64,000 nucleotides of DNA from Cylicocyclus nassatus (GCA_958299035.1 CATQJL010000223.1:46550162-46614161), one strand, 5' to 3'. Positions 14,101-29,100 are shown, counted from the first letter of the stretch. Notes: generated from the letters alone by a model not told the origin. Numbers and translations: made by a program.

Positions 14101-17100
14101 AAAAAATTATATGAATGGAGGAAGTTGTAAGTGTTTTTCTATTTTAGGTACCGCGCAATGTGGGGGCACCCAGAGATGGCGCGAGACCAAACAAAGTCAT
14201 AAAACCCAATTTCTCATATAAATTCGAAAATTTTTACATAAACCTAATCTTCATTTTGAGCTTTATCTATTAGTACCCACTTAAGCCCGTTTCGACCCCT
14301 CTTGCCTTGCTACGGCACTTGACAACATAAACGCCTTCTTTTTCGCCTTCTGTTTCATCCCTAATTTTCTGGTTTTTTTCTTACTTTTATCCACTCTCGC
14401 TGCCAGATTAGCTGTACTTAGACAAACATACAAAAGGTCATTCAAATTCAGCAATTCTAAAGGGGACTTCGTTTCCAAGATTTTCAAATGCCACCTCGTG
14501 TTGGGCCCTGCTCACAGGCTGGACTCACTTCAGCGATGTGCTTGAACTGTGCTTGAACATGCTTTCCATGATGCTGAGGCTCATCCGCTGTTGCTCGGCG
14601 TTTTTGTTCAACTTCATCGCCATTGTCACGATTTTCTTCAACCAGCCCTAAAACAAAAACATTTTTCCTGCAAAAAATTCTAGTGGGAAACTCCCCGACC
14701 TTGTTGACTATGTACTCGCGGTTGTTCAATGACATGCACTCTTCCAGCACTCGCCCACAAGCCAGACGAACTAAAAATAAATACAGAGACTATAAAGGGA
14801 TTATCAGGAGTGCAGGTATGCAAAATACCTGGTTCGCAGGTGGTTGGTCCGATGAACAGCTTGATCAGTGCGTCGAGGTACATCTTTTCGCGAAGGTAAT
14901 CGCAAAGGGCAAAGGAGAGGTCATGGGACACCTTTGGGATCATCCACGCTTTGGTCATCACTTTGGCAACGATCGTGCATCCCTAGAAATTCGAATTTTT
15001 ACTCTGGAAATGTTTAGGTAAAAAGCTATTTAGACTTTCGAGGGATTCTTTTTTTTCAATTTTTTGAGCGATTGTCATTTAGCCGGAGCCAGGTCACGAA
15101 AGAAGTTGACTCTTATTTGTGAATTGTTGATGGCTACGTATGCAGTAAAATGGCAAACTCCGCCCCTCACAGCCCAGATGAAGGAGGAGTTTGCCTATTT
15201 CCAATACTATTTCGCTCATCAGTAGTTATCATAGAAAAGTGCATGAATTGAAGTGTGAATATGTGTTGAATACGCAGATTTGCAAGAATTTTTTGAACGA
15301 GGATGCAACTCAAAGAAATTTAGATTTATTGGCTTTATCATGGCATAATAAATATTTGAGAGTCATCCTTTGAGATTTATTCGTGCTAGAATTGAAGCGA
15401 ATAATTTTGCAGCCTAATGGAGCTAATTTTTTTATTTTACCACTTCAAAGAGTTATTCTGATTGACTTTATTAGTCACATTTACGATTATCAACTGCAAT
15501 TGCTTGCACATTCACATGATTGTTCTTCCAGAATTCAAATACTGCCAATACATGACTCACTTATAAGGAATGGACACAAAGGCCAGCAAACGCTTGTAAC
15601 AGATTTGAAAAAAAAGCTTGATTTAGAAAAATATCGCAGAAAATGCGCGTAGCAAGACTCCACTATGGCTCCACTTATGAGTCAAAGACTCTTTTTCTTT
15701 GTGTATTTTGGCAAAAAATCGTATTACACTTCGTAATCGCTTGCTAATGAGCCGAATATCTTGTTATCTTATCAGAGATTTTTGATTTAGCGCCTATAAA
15801 GCTCCACCGAAAAAAGGCAATAAGGGACAGAATGAGTCATCGCCGAATACCAGCGCTAAAAGAGTGAAGGTGGCAATGGTGCTTTTTGTTCTATTGGAGA
15901 GATTAGCGCTTTTAGAGGAGATAAAGCTCAATTTTACCATTTTGAGGTGCATTCATTAGTTGGCGAAAAGAACCAAGTGAGAATGACTAGATCTGTAAGC
16001 AGACGTGGAGAAAGACATTCGTCAAGGTTTGGAAAGTGTGAAAAGAAAATGTTTTTTAAGCATCATACAAAATATACAGCACACTCGAATATGTTCAGAA
16101 TTTTTTTTTTGCATGTTAGGCTGCACCAACAGCCTTATTTTGGCTAGTTCTACGCTCTAAGAAAGGAAATGCTAGAGCATACAAGAGGTGGAAGCATGAA
16201 GAAATTTAGATATACAAAAAAGACGAGAGATCATAGCGGCAAAACAGCTATAAAAATTTCATTCAAAAAATTCTAGGCATCAGAGAATGGAAAGAAAGAT
16301 GAAACTCTACAAAGTTAAAAAACCATTGGTTGGAAGAAAAATCATAGAGAGCATGTGAAATAAGACGACATACACACTTTTTGCATTGGCTATGGTAGAT
16401 GCAAAGGTGTGCTTCTGCGGTACTCACAACACTTGCGCGTAAAAATTTATAAGCGCAGGTAATTGATACTTGCGCCCAAAGATCAAAGATCCTTGCAGCA
16501 TAGCAGATCGTGCCAGCATAGCAGATGCGCTGTTTCTTTGGATATACTGAGCTTCATATTTTTCGAATTTTTGAACAGAGTAACACAGTTTTTTGCAAAT
16601 AATCAAGGAATAATTTTTTAGGACCAACCTCAATGATTTGTTCGTCTGTGGCTTGCATGATATTCTGGAAGGCCTTGTCGATGAAGGACTGATACTTGGA
16701 TGTCTTCGTCTTCAACGTATGCATCATTAACACCTGCTCGGTATTGGAGTGTTTCGTGATGGGACCGCCATTGACCACGGAGTCTTGCTGAAAAAAAAAT
16801 TTTTTGAAGGGACAAACTTATTTTCCAAATTCTGTCAACATTTGATTAACTATTTTATGCAATCACTATGCGCCTCATAAAATAAAGGACAACACAAACT
16901 GACCACCACCTTTGGTTACTATGGGAACTGTTGGATTACTGTAACCGTTGCAATTTTGCAGCAACAAAGGCAGATCAATAAAATCAATAAAACTTTGCAT
17001 ACACACCCTATCCAACATGGTTTTTCTCCTCAGTGAATGCTCAAGTTGAGCCAGATGAGTGCTAGAATTGGCTCTGAAAGCTCGACGACGAGAGCGGCAT

Positions 17101-20100
17101 CTCATGCTTGCAAGGTGGTGCTGGTAACTCATGCGCTACCGATCGTAACCAGTGATTGTGAGGACAATCCGGCGATGACGCAGTTACAGCGAAATCGGGC
17201 AACAAAACGATACGCATGGTCCGGTTTACGACGGAAAACCTCATGTTCGTATCGTACACACCATTCGCGCTAGGATTATCGGCAATCACATGGCCGAAGG
17301 GCAAAACGCATGCGGAAGCGCTGTGGTTTGAGGTGAGGCTGATTCGCAAGCAGAAAGATTTTAGCTAGGTAAATATGCAAAAAAATTTTTCTTGCTCTCG
17401 AGTTCTTGCAAATTATCATACTCTGACTATTGAAGAAAGGACATGATAAGACGGGTAACTTCCACTAGTAACAGAACTTACAGCATTAATGGAAAATTTT
17501 TACAATCAAATCTATTCTTTCTCTCAGTTCTCAAATCTTTTGATGTTTCAAAGAAAATACAGTCAATGTGGTGATTAAAATTTCTCCCTTATTTTAGGTG
17601 TAATAACGCACACGTAAGAGTACTATGTAAGCAATGTGACAATTTGAGTGCTTTAATCGGGAGCTGAACATTTTCCAAATCTTATCCGTTGTTTTTGGAT
17701 CTAAAGTTACCTTCATATAAGTTGGAAATAGAGAGGAATTCGAGAACATTCACAATGATTTTTGCACTTGTATGACATAGCTGAAGTACTCGATGATGTT
17801 TTGATAGATTTCGATCTTCACCGTTGCTTAATTTCCAAGAAAATTCATGCTTTTATCGCGGCAAGGGATAGATAATCACAAACGCAACTTTTCTACCAGT
17901 TTGTCCGAAAAATCTCGAATTATCTAAATTCACAGAACCCCCTCCATAAACTGAACTCGTAGCGAACTAGGAGTGAACGATTTTGCAAAAAAGGAATAAA
18001 AACACGTGATCGGCGTCATAAACAAAAGGGGATTTCAGCCGCCCTTGTAAATATATTGCCCTCTATGCAATTCAGAAATCGTTAACTTATGCCACTAGTA
18101 AAGATAGTAGGATTGCCATCTAGGCAAGGCGAACATGATCCAAAAATTAGAGTAAATCTGATTTTTTCCAAGAAATCAAACATAGGTGGTAAACTTCTTA
18201 AGATCTTGTGGAAACTTATGCAAGGCAGCTGCAATGCGCTTATCGTATTCTTCTCATTTCCTTTGGTTCAATCAATGATGTGCAGGTAATAAAACAATAT
18301 TGACATGCATAAAAAGGTAACGACGGCTAGTATTACGAAAACTCACCGTAATCAGGTTGAACCGACGATTTTGTGTGGATTGAGCATCTGTTATCGGTGA
18401 GAGATCGTCAATGGCCACCTCCATTTCCGGACCTGCTGGTAGCGCACCTCCGGATGATCCTTCTGACTGCAAAGAAGAAGGGGATACTTTGGTACCAGAC
18501 GTTAATTTGGTAATTGGTGACTCATTCAAACTTGGGAAATAGCCCATTTAGCTAATCGCTACCTTAAACCGCCTGTATTCGGAGTCTTTTCTGGATGACT
18601 GCTCCTCATGTGGGCAAGGAGTCGACAAAGATTGCTGTAATCGGCACTCGGACGTTGTCGCCTGAAAATATTCTTTCTTCGGTAATGTAGAAATTTTTGG
18701 GCTTTAAGTGACAGAAACTTTGGAAAGGAGCGACCGATTTGTTACCAAAATGATCTCTGCGTCAAACCTTCCCACTTACTGTGACTCACAAGTCTGGTTG
18801 CTTAGTACTACGCTTTGCTGACGCAATCACCGAGACGGTAGAAGATCAGCTTAGGACCAGTTTTGAGGAGGGTAGAACAAATTGAAAATGTGACTACTCC
18901 AGTGCATTTCAACAATAAGATTATTATCAAAATTCTATTCCACCCTACTGTTGAATGAAAAATCGAATGTTAAATCGTAGATCATGTTTATAGATGGTTC
19001 TGGACAGCACCATAATAAAAATTGAGGAATTCTAGATGTTTGGGAGCAAAAGCAAGGCTTTTGGTTAGCTGTGCGGAAAAGGTTGTTGTAGTTGAGTGAG
19101 ATTATTATCACCAAAACTGTTTCCTATAACAGCACGTTCCGCAACAAATTATCTCAAAATTTGCAAGCTTATGAATTTACTCAACTGAACTTTTAACAAG
19201 CAACTTCGTACTATAATGTTCTATACTTCAGACCCCTTCTCACGCAAGTTATGGTGTGTTTTTACTCCTTTGAATAAACATACATTTTGAAAGTATACGC
19301 CCTATATCTATACCACTGCTACCAATGCGTTCTACTCAAATACCCACTAATCCAGCCTCTGATATCATTACCAGCAAACTTTTGTACTTTTTGAAACTTT
19401 CTACTTCCTCTTTCTCTCGCATACGAATTACTGTCTTGCGATCGCTGAAAAGGTCTTCCTTGAGGCATAAAAAGACAGGGATGGTACTTAAGAATGCAGA
19501 CCAAAATAGTTCATTTTAGCAGCCTAGAAGAATGCCAAAAGATTCAGATACGCAAAATTTGCCTCTCTGGAATTGGTGCGCACAGTTTTTTAATAGCACG
19601 TGCTAGAGCTGAAAACTATGCTAAATTGTACAAAATGCGCAAGAGGAGATGTAAGCCCATCAAAAAGAATCAAATAGTTCGCTTTAACAATTTGATTTTT
19701 CCAAAATTATTTATTCAAAAGTAGACAGGGATAGATCCTCACATATTAACAAAAAACACTTCTTGAAGAAAAAAGGACCATTCAAAATGACTCGTATAAT
19801 AACAAGATCTCATGTGAACAACTTTTTTGACCTAAGCATGAGTTCCATTCGTCTCTGCTGTTTTTAAAAGAAAGCTGGAGCGTTGACAGTTTTCCACCCT
19901 CTTTACACAAACCACAGATTCACCCTTTTGCACTTATTCCCCTTAGTCATCGATGTAGCTCAAGTATAATCGTCTTGTATAATCACCCTTGCAAACGGCG
20001 GTCAATATGAGAAAAATGGGGCGAGGTTCGCGGTGACTCAACTGTTTGCTGATCACCACTCAACGTCTACAAATTTTGCGAACACCACCAAAGAACTTGC

Positions 20101-23100
20101 TATCTTCTCTAGAAAAATGTAGTGATTCAATAAAATTGGATAATGCGTGTGTACGTAGTGCCCTGCTTTCGTAATTGATGTTTAAACGAGTTTCCAGAGT
20201 TTCGAGGATTCTCGTTGATTGGACTCACTTTCGTAATACAATCACAAATGAAAATTCTTCATTTTCAGACATACTATTTTGGTAGAAAAACTAAGCTCAA
20301 CGACGATTTCTACCTACTTTTAAGCATTATGTGTGATGCAAGTTGGTGAATTTGGAAGGGAATGGGCGGGGCTTCAGGGTGGGCGGAGTTTGCCACATTT
20401 TCTTGAACGGAACTCCGGCGTATATGGGGGTATGGAAAAACGCTCATTTTCACAGATTTGCCCGATTTGCTCAGAGGGTTATTTGTGCTAAATGTCAAAT
20501 AAGTTTTGCATTGGAGAAAAGCCTTGAAATTTTTCAAAGACGACTAGGTTGATTGTATTTTTATCAATAACGTTTCTGTATATAGAAGTCATTAGGTTTA
20601 AACTGACAGATTCAAGAATAAAAAGTAATTCAAAGGTCGAATGAAAAAGTTCGAAAAGTGCAGTTTTTTGGAGATGTCCAATTAGCACGAAACTAAGGTC
20701 AGAAAGAGTAGGCACAGAACCAGTCCAGAAAAAGAAATGAAATTTGTTGGACCTTACGTTGAAAGATTCCTTTTATCAGTTAGCCATTTAAACATTTTAT
20801 CAATAAGAATAAGCAACACTGAAATCTGTTGATTCCCTCTCTTCAATAAATCAACCCAAATGATGACTTATTAAAAAAAGAAAAGAATTTGGTGCGAGGG
20901 TGCCAGTGAAGATATACGTAGACATACGGTAGACATATGGTAAACAAATGTATCAAGACAATTTTAATGAGAAAAATTACAGACCTGTATCTCAACCCGT
21001 CTTCCATTCGATTCCAAATCCCCAGGCCGAAGCAAACTATCATCTGGCCGAAGCGTCGTCGGAGTGCCGCCGTTGCTCAGCGACACATCCCCATTGCAAA
21101 CCGAGGCAGAATTTGTAAACTGTAAAAAATACCATTTCCAGAAAAAGGCTCAGCAAGCAAAGTTTTGCTCCCCACCTGTGCAGCTTGCGAAAATGGTGGA
21201 GCACTTTTTGGTGGCGGAGGAGGAAGTGCTATCGCTGGCGTTCGTAGGCTAGGTGAGACCAACGGAGAAGAATCCGATGAACAGAAATCATCATCCAAGT
21301 CCAAATCCAGATCATTTGTTCTGAAATGGAAAAGCTCAGGTTGAGAAGTATGTTTGCGCTGGTGTTTGGTCTTCTCAAGTGTCTTGACAAGACTAATCTC
21401 TTTATCTTCACATTGAGAAGCTAAATGTCAAATGTTAAAAATCGTACATAGCTGGGAGACCTTTATATTTCTCAGAAGATTCTACAGAATTTTGCGTTTA
21501 AGTTAAAAGTCCTGTTCTTTAATTCCCTCTCCTAGTTTCTAGAAAACTTGGCCCTTTTACCTGTTCTAGACTAATCAAGGCATATGCTCACGCAACCGAA
21601 AAAGGTAGCAAGCGGATTTCCCAGCAAAGATAGAGCTAACTTTACATATTCTAGTGCAAGATGTAAAGAGGAGTTGCAGCTCCACAGAATTTACATTGAG
21701 GAGGATTGAAGTACAAATATATTTACAATTTTTAATATTTTGTTTGCTAAATGGCGCCAAATATTTCTTCTTCCCAGGCGGCACACGAAATCAAGATTGA
21801 TGTTTACTTATCGGCTTTCAATGCCGTCTTTTTCTTCTTCTCCGCTTAATTATGTTGTTGAAGAGACCAAAAGCTGTCGATTCGAGTTTTGTCTGTGCGT
21901 AAACACTCGTAAAGAATTCATCAGTAACTTTTAGAGCAAAAACAAAGTTATAATGGACCTTGAAAAAAATCACCAAACTCCACCGAAACAGACAATATTG
22001 ATCGATGCTGGTTTATAGCCATTTGTGCTTTTCACTTTCATCGATAGCATAAGTTCATTTCTTATCTGGTAATTTTAATCTCGTGCTTCCCTGGCTCACC
22101 TAATTTGTAGTAGAAAACAGATTTTTCGAAACCGCAGAATTCGCATTAGCAATATTCCTCACTTTTTGCACCAATGCGCGATTGCTTCTTCATTCAATAG
22201 GGTCGCAGAACAGAATGCTGCCATAGAAGGGCACAATGATTCCGATGAATCAGCAAAACTTGCCAATTTGATTAACGAGCGCGGAAAAAGTGTTGTCAAA
22301 GGATGTATGATCTTTTCAAAATTCAAAATATTCTGAGAATTTTTGGTCGATAAACTTGAATGGCTCAAAATATGGATTAGACGGAGAAAATGTTGAAAAA
22401 GAGATGTCAAAGAAGAAGGAATGATATAAAAAAGCACTTATATAACCTTCTAGTGAGGTTGGAGCTTTCTTTTGTTGACCACGAATGCGAGAAATGCATG
22501 AAAATTTTTATCATTAATCCCAATTGCCGAAACAAAAATAACTTTCATGAAGTATCAAGGTATGTTGACGTTATAAGCATAAAAATCCTTTTATAACAAC
22601 TGGAAAGTAAAAAAAACAAAGATAAAAAATATAGAAAATATAACCATATACAGACAAACAATAAACAGATAATAAAAAAATGGCAACCAAAGGCAAGGTA
22701 GGGGTGACACAATTTTCAAACAATGTGTATTGTTTTCATTTCTAACTGAAATAAAAGATAATAATTTATGATCCAAATTGGCCATCATTACTTCAAAGAG
22801 CAGAAAATAATGAAGCAGCACAAATTGCCTTTTCACGGCCATGAGAAAAATTGAGATTGCTCTCTTATACGTCAGATTGTGAACTTACTTGATGACAAGG
22901 TTATGGATATTCCTCATCCGTTTTGGGGGATGTGCTATACAACTTTTTAGTGGTTCCAGAATGATTAATGTATTGGGGTAACGGAAGTCTAATCTGAAAA
23001 GATTGCAGTGTGTCGACAAGCGGGTAAGAACCGTGAAAAATTGCACACGGGGCGGGGGTACGGCGACAAACGACGACGGGGGATTATCGAAGGGTAGAGG

Positions 23101-26100
23101 CGGTGACAGCGGAGAGTTGCGAGTACGAGCGGCGGCCTTAAATAACGACCGAACCGAGAGCAAAGAAGCCGAATAGAATTAGTTGTTTATGTAAATGAGC
23201 GCCGATACCCCCGGGGATCACGCCCGGATGAGTTGGAGCGAGTGGGAAAGTGAGAGTGGGAGGGTGGAAGCCGTTGAAGTGCGCGTGACCAAGGAATATA
23301 TATCAGGCATGCCCCCTTCCAGTCTGACACCTAAGCAAACATTGAAGTGACTTACTGCTATCCCCTTTTAACGTCAGCAAAACTCGGGAGCGTGCACTAT
23401 CCGGATCCCGTGTTTTTTTTTTGCGCGGCAAAAACTGAGAAAATAAACAGGAGTATGTTCCAGAAAGGCGGAGGTGTGGATGAACGATATGAGTAAATCT
23501 CTCAGCAAAATATAATGAGATGGTCGTGAGAGATGGGGAAACAACAACACTTAGAGCTGAATGTTCTAAGCTTACAAGCAATCTTGATTGTATTCTCGCA
23601 AGAATGGGAAGAAAATTTTATGTTCTTATTTTATTTTTTTCAGAAACGCTGCATTTGCAGAAACAGAAATAGAAACATGATTGCAGGTGCACCCTAATGA
23701 TCAAAAAAGGAAAAAGAGGGAAAGCAAGATTCATGCAGTTTAGCATTTTAGGAAAACTTTGTGCTGTACTTTACGGTCTCGTTTCTAATTATATAATTTT
23801 GCGATATTCTCTTAATTAAAGCGGATGCACTCTGACGATTAGAGAAGAGGAAAATAGATAAAACCACCAAATGTACAGAAAGACCGCAACTTCCTTCAAA
23901 TTTGAAACTGTTCTTCTAAAAATTTACTGGTAGTCGCCATAGCTTTAGACGCACAAGAAACTATCATCTTCTGTCATGAATTGCGCAAATCGCTAGCAAA
24001 AAAAATTCAGAGTCATAAGAACTGGAAAATTTTTGCTGCTTCCACCAAATTTTGGTTTTCATTGTTTTTTTTATTCCTAATTGCAAAATCTCTGCTCCGC
24101 TATTTCGAATGCAACGTTTTTTCAATATTGACAATTTTCCTGCAAGCTGTGTTGCTAATGGCTCGAATGTCTAAAGTCTTGAATTTCACCTAGCATGGAT
24201 CAGAAAAGAAATAAAATCAAGGTTAACGAACAGAAATTTTTGTTGTAGGGGATACTATTGAAATGATTGCGACAGATATTGAGCACCCTAGTAAATATAG
24301 AAGAATGCTAAACAAGCTGATTGAATCTCGAAAATGAGAGCAAAAAGACTGAATGAGTATGAGACCTCGCTCTTTACGTGCTATTGACATGCAGCGCCAA
24401 TACTGTGAATTGCTTCCCTATAAAAGGAAACAAAACTCAGTCGCCCACATAACGCAGAGTAGAAACAATAAATATCACCCGAAAACATATTCCACAAATA
24501 AAAAAGCATGAATAATCGCACAGGCAGTTAGTTTTTTGAATGTTTTCAAACAAAAAAGCTTGTCTCATGGGAAATGAATAAAATGGCATTGGCAGCAACA
24601 CTTCCCGAGGCAATGGTGTTGGCTGGGCAAAAGGGGAGGAGAAGAGGGAGAGGAATTTGGGGGGGGGGGGGAAAGGAGTAAAAGCGAAATGACAAACAAC
24701 ATTATGTATCTAGACGAATTAGGTAAGTAAGGTAAGATAGCATCAAAATTAATGATCATTATCAGCTAAGACGACGAAGATTACTATTAACATCAAAGCG
24801 GGGGGGGGGAGGGACGGAAAGAGAGCAAAAATTGAAAACTTTGCCGAACAAAAGAGAACGCAAAAGACGGAGCTTGGAGTTGTGGTTATGTCTGCAAGGG
24901 TATGATTATTACTAAGCTCTGGGTCAAGATTTATAACTTAGCGGCAACTAGAATGACAACCGCGTAAGAAGCAACAAAAATTTAGATATGAGCTAAAAAT
25001 GACATTTTATCATTTGTATGTACTATGGAAAATGCAAAGTTCATTGTTCATCGAACGGAATGTCATTGTTTTTCAGATGTTTTTCCCATCAGGCGAATAA
25101 GAAGAGATCAGTCATAGCGATAGGCTTAATCGCATTAGAGCAATAACATCAAGGTAACTTTTTGCTTTGAATGAGTAAGGGTAAGAGATCAGTCAGGTTA
25201 TGGGGGAAAACTTGCCCAACCACTCGGTATGAGGAGCAAATAAACATATATATCGTTTTTTTCAAGCAGGTGTTCGATTCGAGCACCTTTGCTTTTATTA
25301 GTTTGACGCATGAGCATTAAAATTATGAAAAATCAGTTCGAGATATTTAAAGACTTTCCGGTACTTTTCCGTTATCCGGACCCATTTTTTCAAAGAAGGA
25401 TGTTGCTTTTTTTCTTCTACCATATTTGGTCCCAAATTCACAGGAAGGAGTGCCAACCTTCTGCCACGTGTCAAAAATATTTGACATGTCATCTACATGT
25501 TCAAACAGGTTTTACCAAGCTTTTATTCTACACTACCTAACGACGTAAATTCAATCTATATTTAAGTCGGTAAGGGCCCCATTTTCAGATAAAGGAAATA
25601 AAGGATTTCAGAAATGAACACTTATACTTATAACGTCATCCTGTTGTCATTGAACAGATCAGATTTGCCTAGAATGGAGAATTGTGCTAGGATTCCATTA
25701 TCCATGCGGCGAAACAAGCAGCAGTGAGATACCGCAGGCCGTCATTTATAGTCTTTCCTGACTAAATTCACATGGCGGAAAGTTTGAAGAAGAAGACAAG
25801 TTCGAGAATCATTGCAGAAAGCAATTGTTCTGCGATAACTTTTACACAGTTTTGCTTTCATAGAAAACATTTGAAGAACTTTTAAGCGGTCACAAACGCA
25901 TTTTTACCTCACCGGAAATGATTTCGAAAAAACAAGTCAAAATGGACTAAAACGTGTCAAATTTTTCCTGATACGTGGCGGGGAGGTAGTCTTCGTAGGA
26001 TCTACAAAAAATTATTCTTAGACTAAAGACCGTATGTTTTGAGAGCCTTTTGAAAAAATGGGTCCGGATAACGGAAAAGTACCGACTTTCCATTTCAAAT

Positions 26101-29100
26101 TTAGCTCAAAATCAGAGTAAAACAATTTGAAAACCACGACTTTTCATAGGGTATCTGGTCACACAAACCTAAACGTAAACCTTTCCCAGGTAAAACGAAT
26201 CATAAAATCAATTCAAAACAAAAACTGGAACTCATTAGCCGCTCCAGCAATTTTAACAACTAAAATTGACAAATAATTTGCGAGTAATTTTGTCAGCTTC
26301 TACTGCGATAAGGAGACAAAATATATTCAATCGAGCTCTTCTAGAAAGCACAGAATTTATTCTATTCTATTCTATTCTATTCTACAACATCCAAAACGAT
26401 TTTATTGAGTTTGGAGGAAAATACGAAATTTCAACAGTTTGGTTCACGACTATATGCATCAAATAGCAAGGAATTGAATTTTCTTTACACCTTTATATCC
26501 CCTCCTACTGCTGTTGAATTGAGTTCGCGAAAAGATACTATAAATAAAAGTGAAGCTTAGAGAACAGGACGTTCAAAAGTAAGACTACGAAAGAACTGAA
26601 CTAAATATACCTGCAGTAAGCTGCAAATAGACACTGGAATCAGCACTAATGCCTAATGCATACAATTGCTGCGAAATAAACCAGTTTAGCTTAAAAATAG
26701 CAATGGAGTTTTTCCTACCAACTTGTCGTCGGATTATAAAATTAGCCTCAATATCTAAAAAACATGAATGGGCTATGATTTCAGCGTTAGAGTAAATCTA
26801 TAAAGCAAACAGATGTTTGTTACAATATAGAATTATCTTCGATTTTTGCACAGAATTACGGGTTGACGGTGAAACCAAGCGTAAACACAATCTATCGGTA
26901 TAGCACGGTATCTTTAAAAAAAAAGAGCTTTTGTTGAAAAAAATCTGATTGATCCATGCAGTTCATATTTACAATAATTGCGTTGTAATTTGTTGCGGTG
27001 CTAAATCATAGTATGAATCAGCTTAGGCGGATTTATGAGGTATATATTTACCTAAGAAGTTGAAACTAACAGATCTTGATCCAACAGTCAATGGTCGGTT
27101 GCGGAAAAAATGGAGGCAAAAGAGCAATTTCTCCAGGTCCAAGAAGCATATCAGTGATAATAGATGAAAAGTAGACCACTTTTTGAAATTTGTGACCCTC
27201 TTCTTCAGATTTTTCCCTGCTCAAACAAGTATAGCTATTAGACCCAAAAATCTCCCCTCATGGTAAGGTAATCGTCGAGTAAATTGTGCAATTTTTGGAA
27301 ATTCCTGGAAATACATTTTTGGGATGCAAAGTAGCTTACTACAGTTCAACTTTGACAAAAAATCACTAAATCTAGAAAAAATGTGAGGACGAGGGTGAGA
27401 AGATGAAAAAGAAAACGAGAAGGAAAAGAGAAGGCCGGGGTTGTTATGGAATAGCAGAGCGCGATTTTCAGTACTGCGAAAAAAATTGAAGAAGATTTTT
27501 TCTACCAAATAGGCCTACTTTGTGGGAGAACATGATAATATAAAGGTGTAAGTTATCATCTGATAACAAGTGTTTTTGGAATTTCCGGAGCAAAAGTTTG
27601 AAGGTTCATGGGAAAACTCGAGAGTATGCCTATAAGACAAATTTTCGTGTCAAAGGAATGCAATGCGGAATTTTATGTGTCTCTTTTGCGACAAGCACGA
27701 ATGTCCTTCCTGAAGAGGCTATTTTCAACATTATATTGGAGGACAGAGCCCCCAGAAAAAGAAACGATGCTGCTTTCAGTGTCCTTTTTGTGGCTCTCTG
27801 GCATGTGAGCCCTGTGTGAGACGACAACGACGACGAGCAAATCAATACTATACTTACTTCAAAGTGAGTAACGAGTAATGAATGGGATGAGCTTTTGAGC
27901 TCGACGCTCAAAAGCTCAAAAAAACCCGCGCTGAGACGTCGATTAAATATATCACACACCGTGCTGCCCCGGTGTGTGTTTATTGTGAGAAAATCGCTTG
28001 TTTTCAGGGCGCTTTGGCGCGATCTCGCCGATCATCGAGGAACATCCGCGTTGCAAAAAGTACGACTTCTCCTGTTCTCTGTTTGCTGTTCGTCTTTCTA
28101 GCGCCCGGTGTGTCAGCGCCGCTTCATTTAGGCTTCCATTGTGGGAAATGTTGCGTTGGCGTGTAAACAGAGAAACATAATTACTGAATAATGCACGAAC
28201 ACTCATTCAAAACTGCCATTATCATAAACTTGCCGTTATTTCTTGCACAAGGAAGCTGCTATGCTTAGGAAAACATTAGTCAAAAAACAACTATCCAAAG
28301 ACAGAAAAATCTTGCTTGGGAAAGTCTTATAAAATATATCTAACCTCATCTTATTGAAAAAAAAGCTAAGGCTAAGTAAATTTGAGAATTTATTGCCTTT
28401 GCGGTGCTAACGACATTTGCGCGTGAGATATAGGTTCGGGCATGCAAAACTTAATCTGCGTTCGATGACTAAACCTCAAGCACACAGAAGTTGCAGCCAG
28501 TGCAGGGGCAAAACATCAGGCCTCAAATCTTCAATTTCAGACATATGATCTTGTTGAAAAGAATATTTCAGTAGTTCTAATTGATGTAGTGTTGTTGCGG
28601 CGTCGACAACACTTGCGCGTGAAAATCAGCATGGAGCGCGAAATTGAAAATTGTGCGCTCTATAGTCATTGAAGTCGTGCGGCTACCCTAGAAAGAATAA
28701 TAGACTCTAAACTCACTGAGAAACAACTTCAGTTTATAGTCAAGTCATTTGTAATCTGAGCTACAGTCGAGTAGATTTAGCGGTATTTATAGTGTGCTTG
28801 CACAGAAGGTGAAATGCGGTAAAATTGGCGCGTGAAGAAATAGCTTCGACTGTGACGCCGGCCAATTGCGCGCGCAAAATACCCGCAGTACTGGCGTGGC
28901 TACTTGTTCACGCGCAAATTTCACCGCATTTCACCTTCTGTGCAAGCACACTATAATTACCGCTAAATCTACTCGACTGTATGTATTGCACACCATGCGC
29001 TGCATCTCACATCCTGGGTCTACAAGATGCCAATTACTAAAATATCACAACTTTCTGCAATCCTAGGCATCAGCAGTGTAAAGTAAGTTATTTCTAGAGT

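Noticed and set aside
14281..14487. 68-codon Lys-rich minus-strand frame next to an ARM exon
   Set aside because: No acceptor ahead of it and no similarity. The conserved junction 14529 to 13693 skips it.
17037..17273. Plus-strand frame with a KVVLVTHAL peptide, reminiscent of phosphoglycerate-mutase-like proteins
   Set aside because: Only a nine-residue resemblance, no catalytic RHG motif upstream and no splice structure.
25268..25293. T-arm-like sequence GTTCGATTCGAGCACC, possible tRNA
   Set aside because: It is a simple palindrome. No A box, anticodon arm or acceptor pairing is present upstream.
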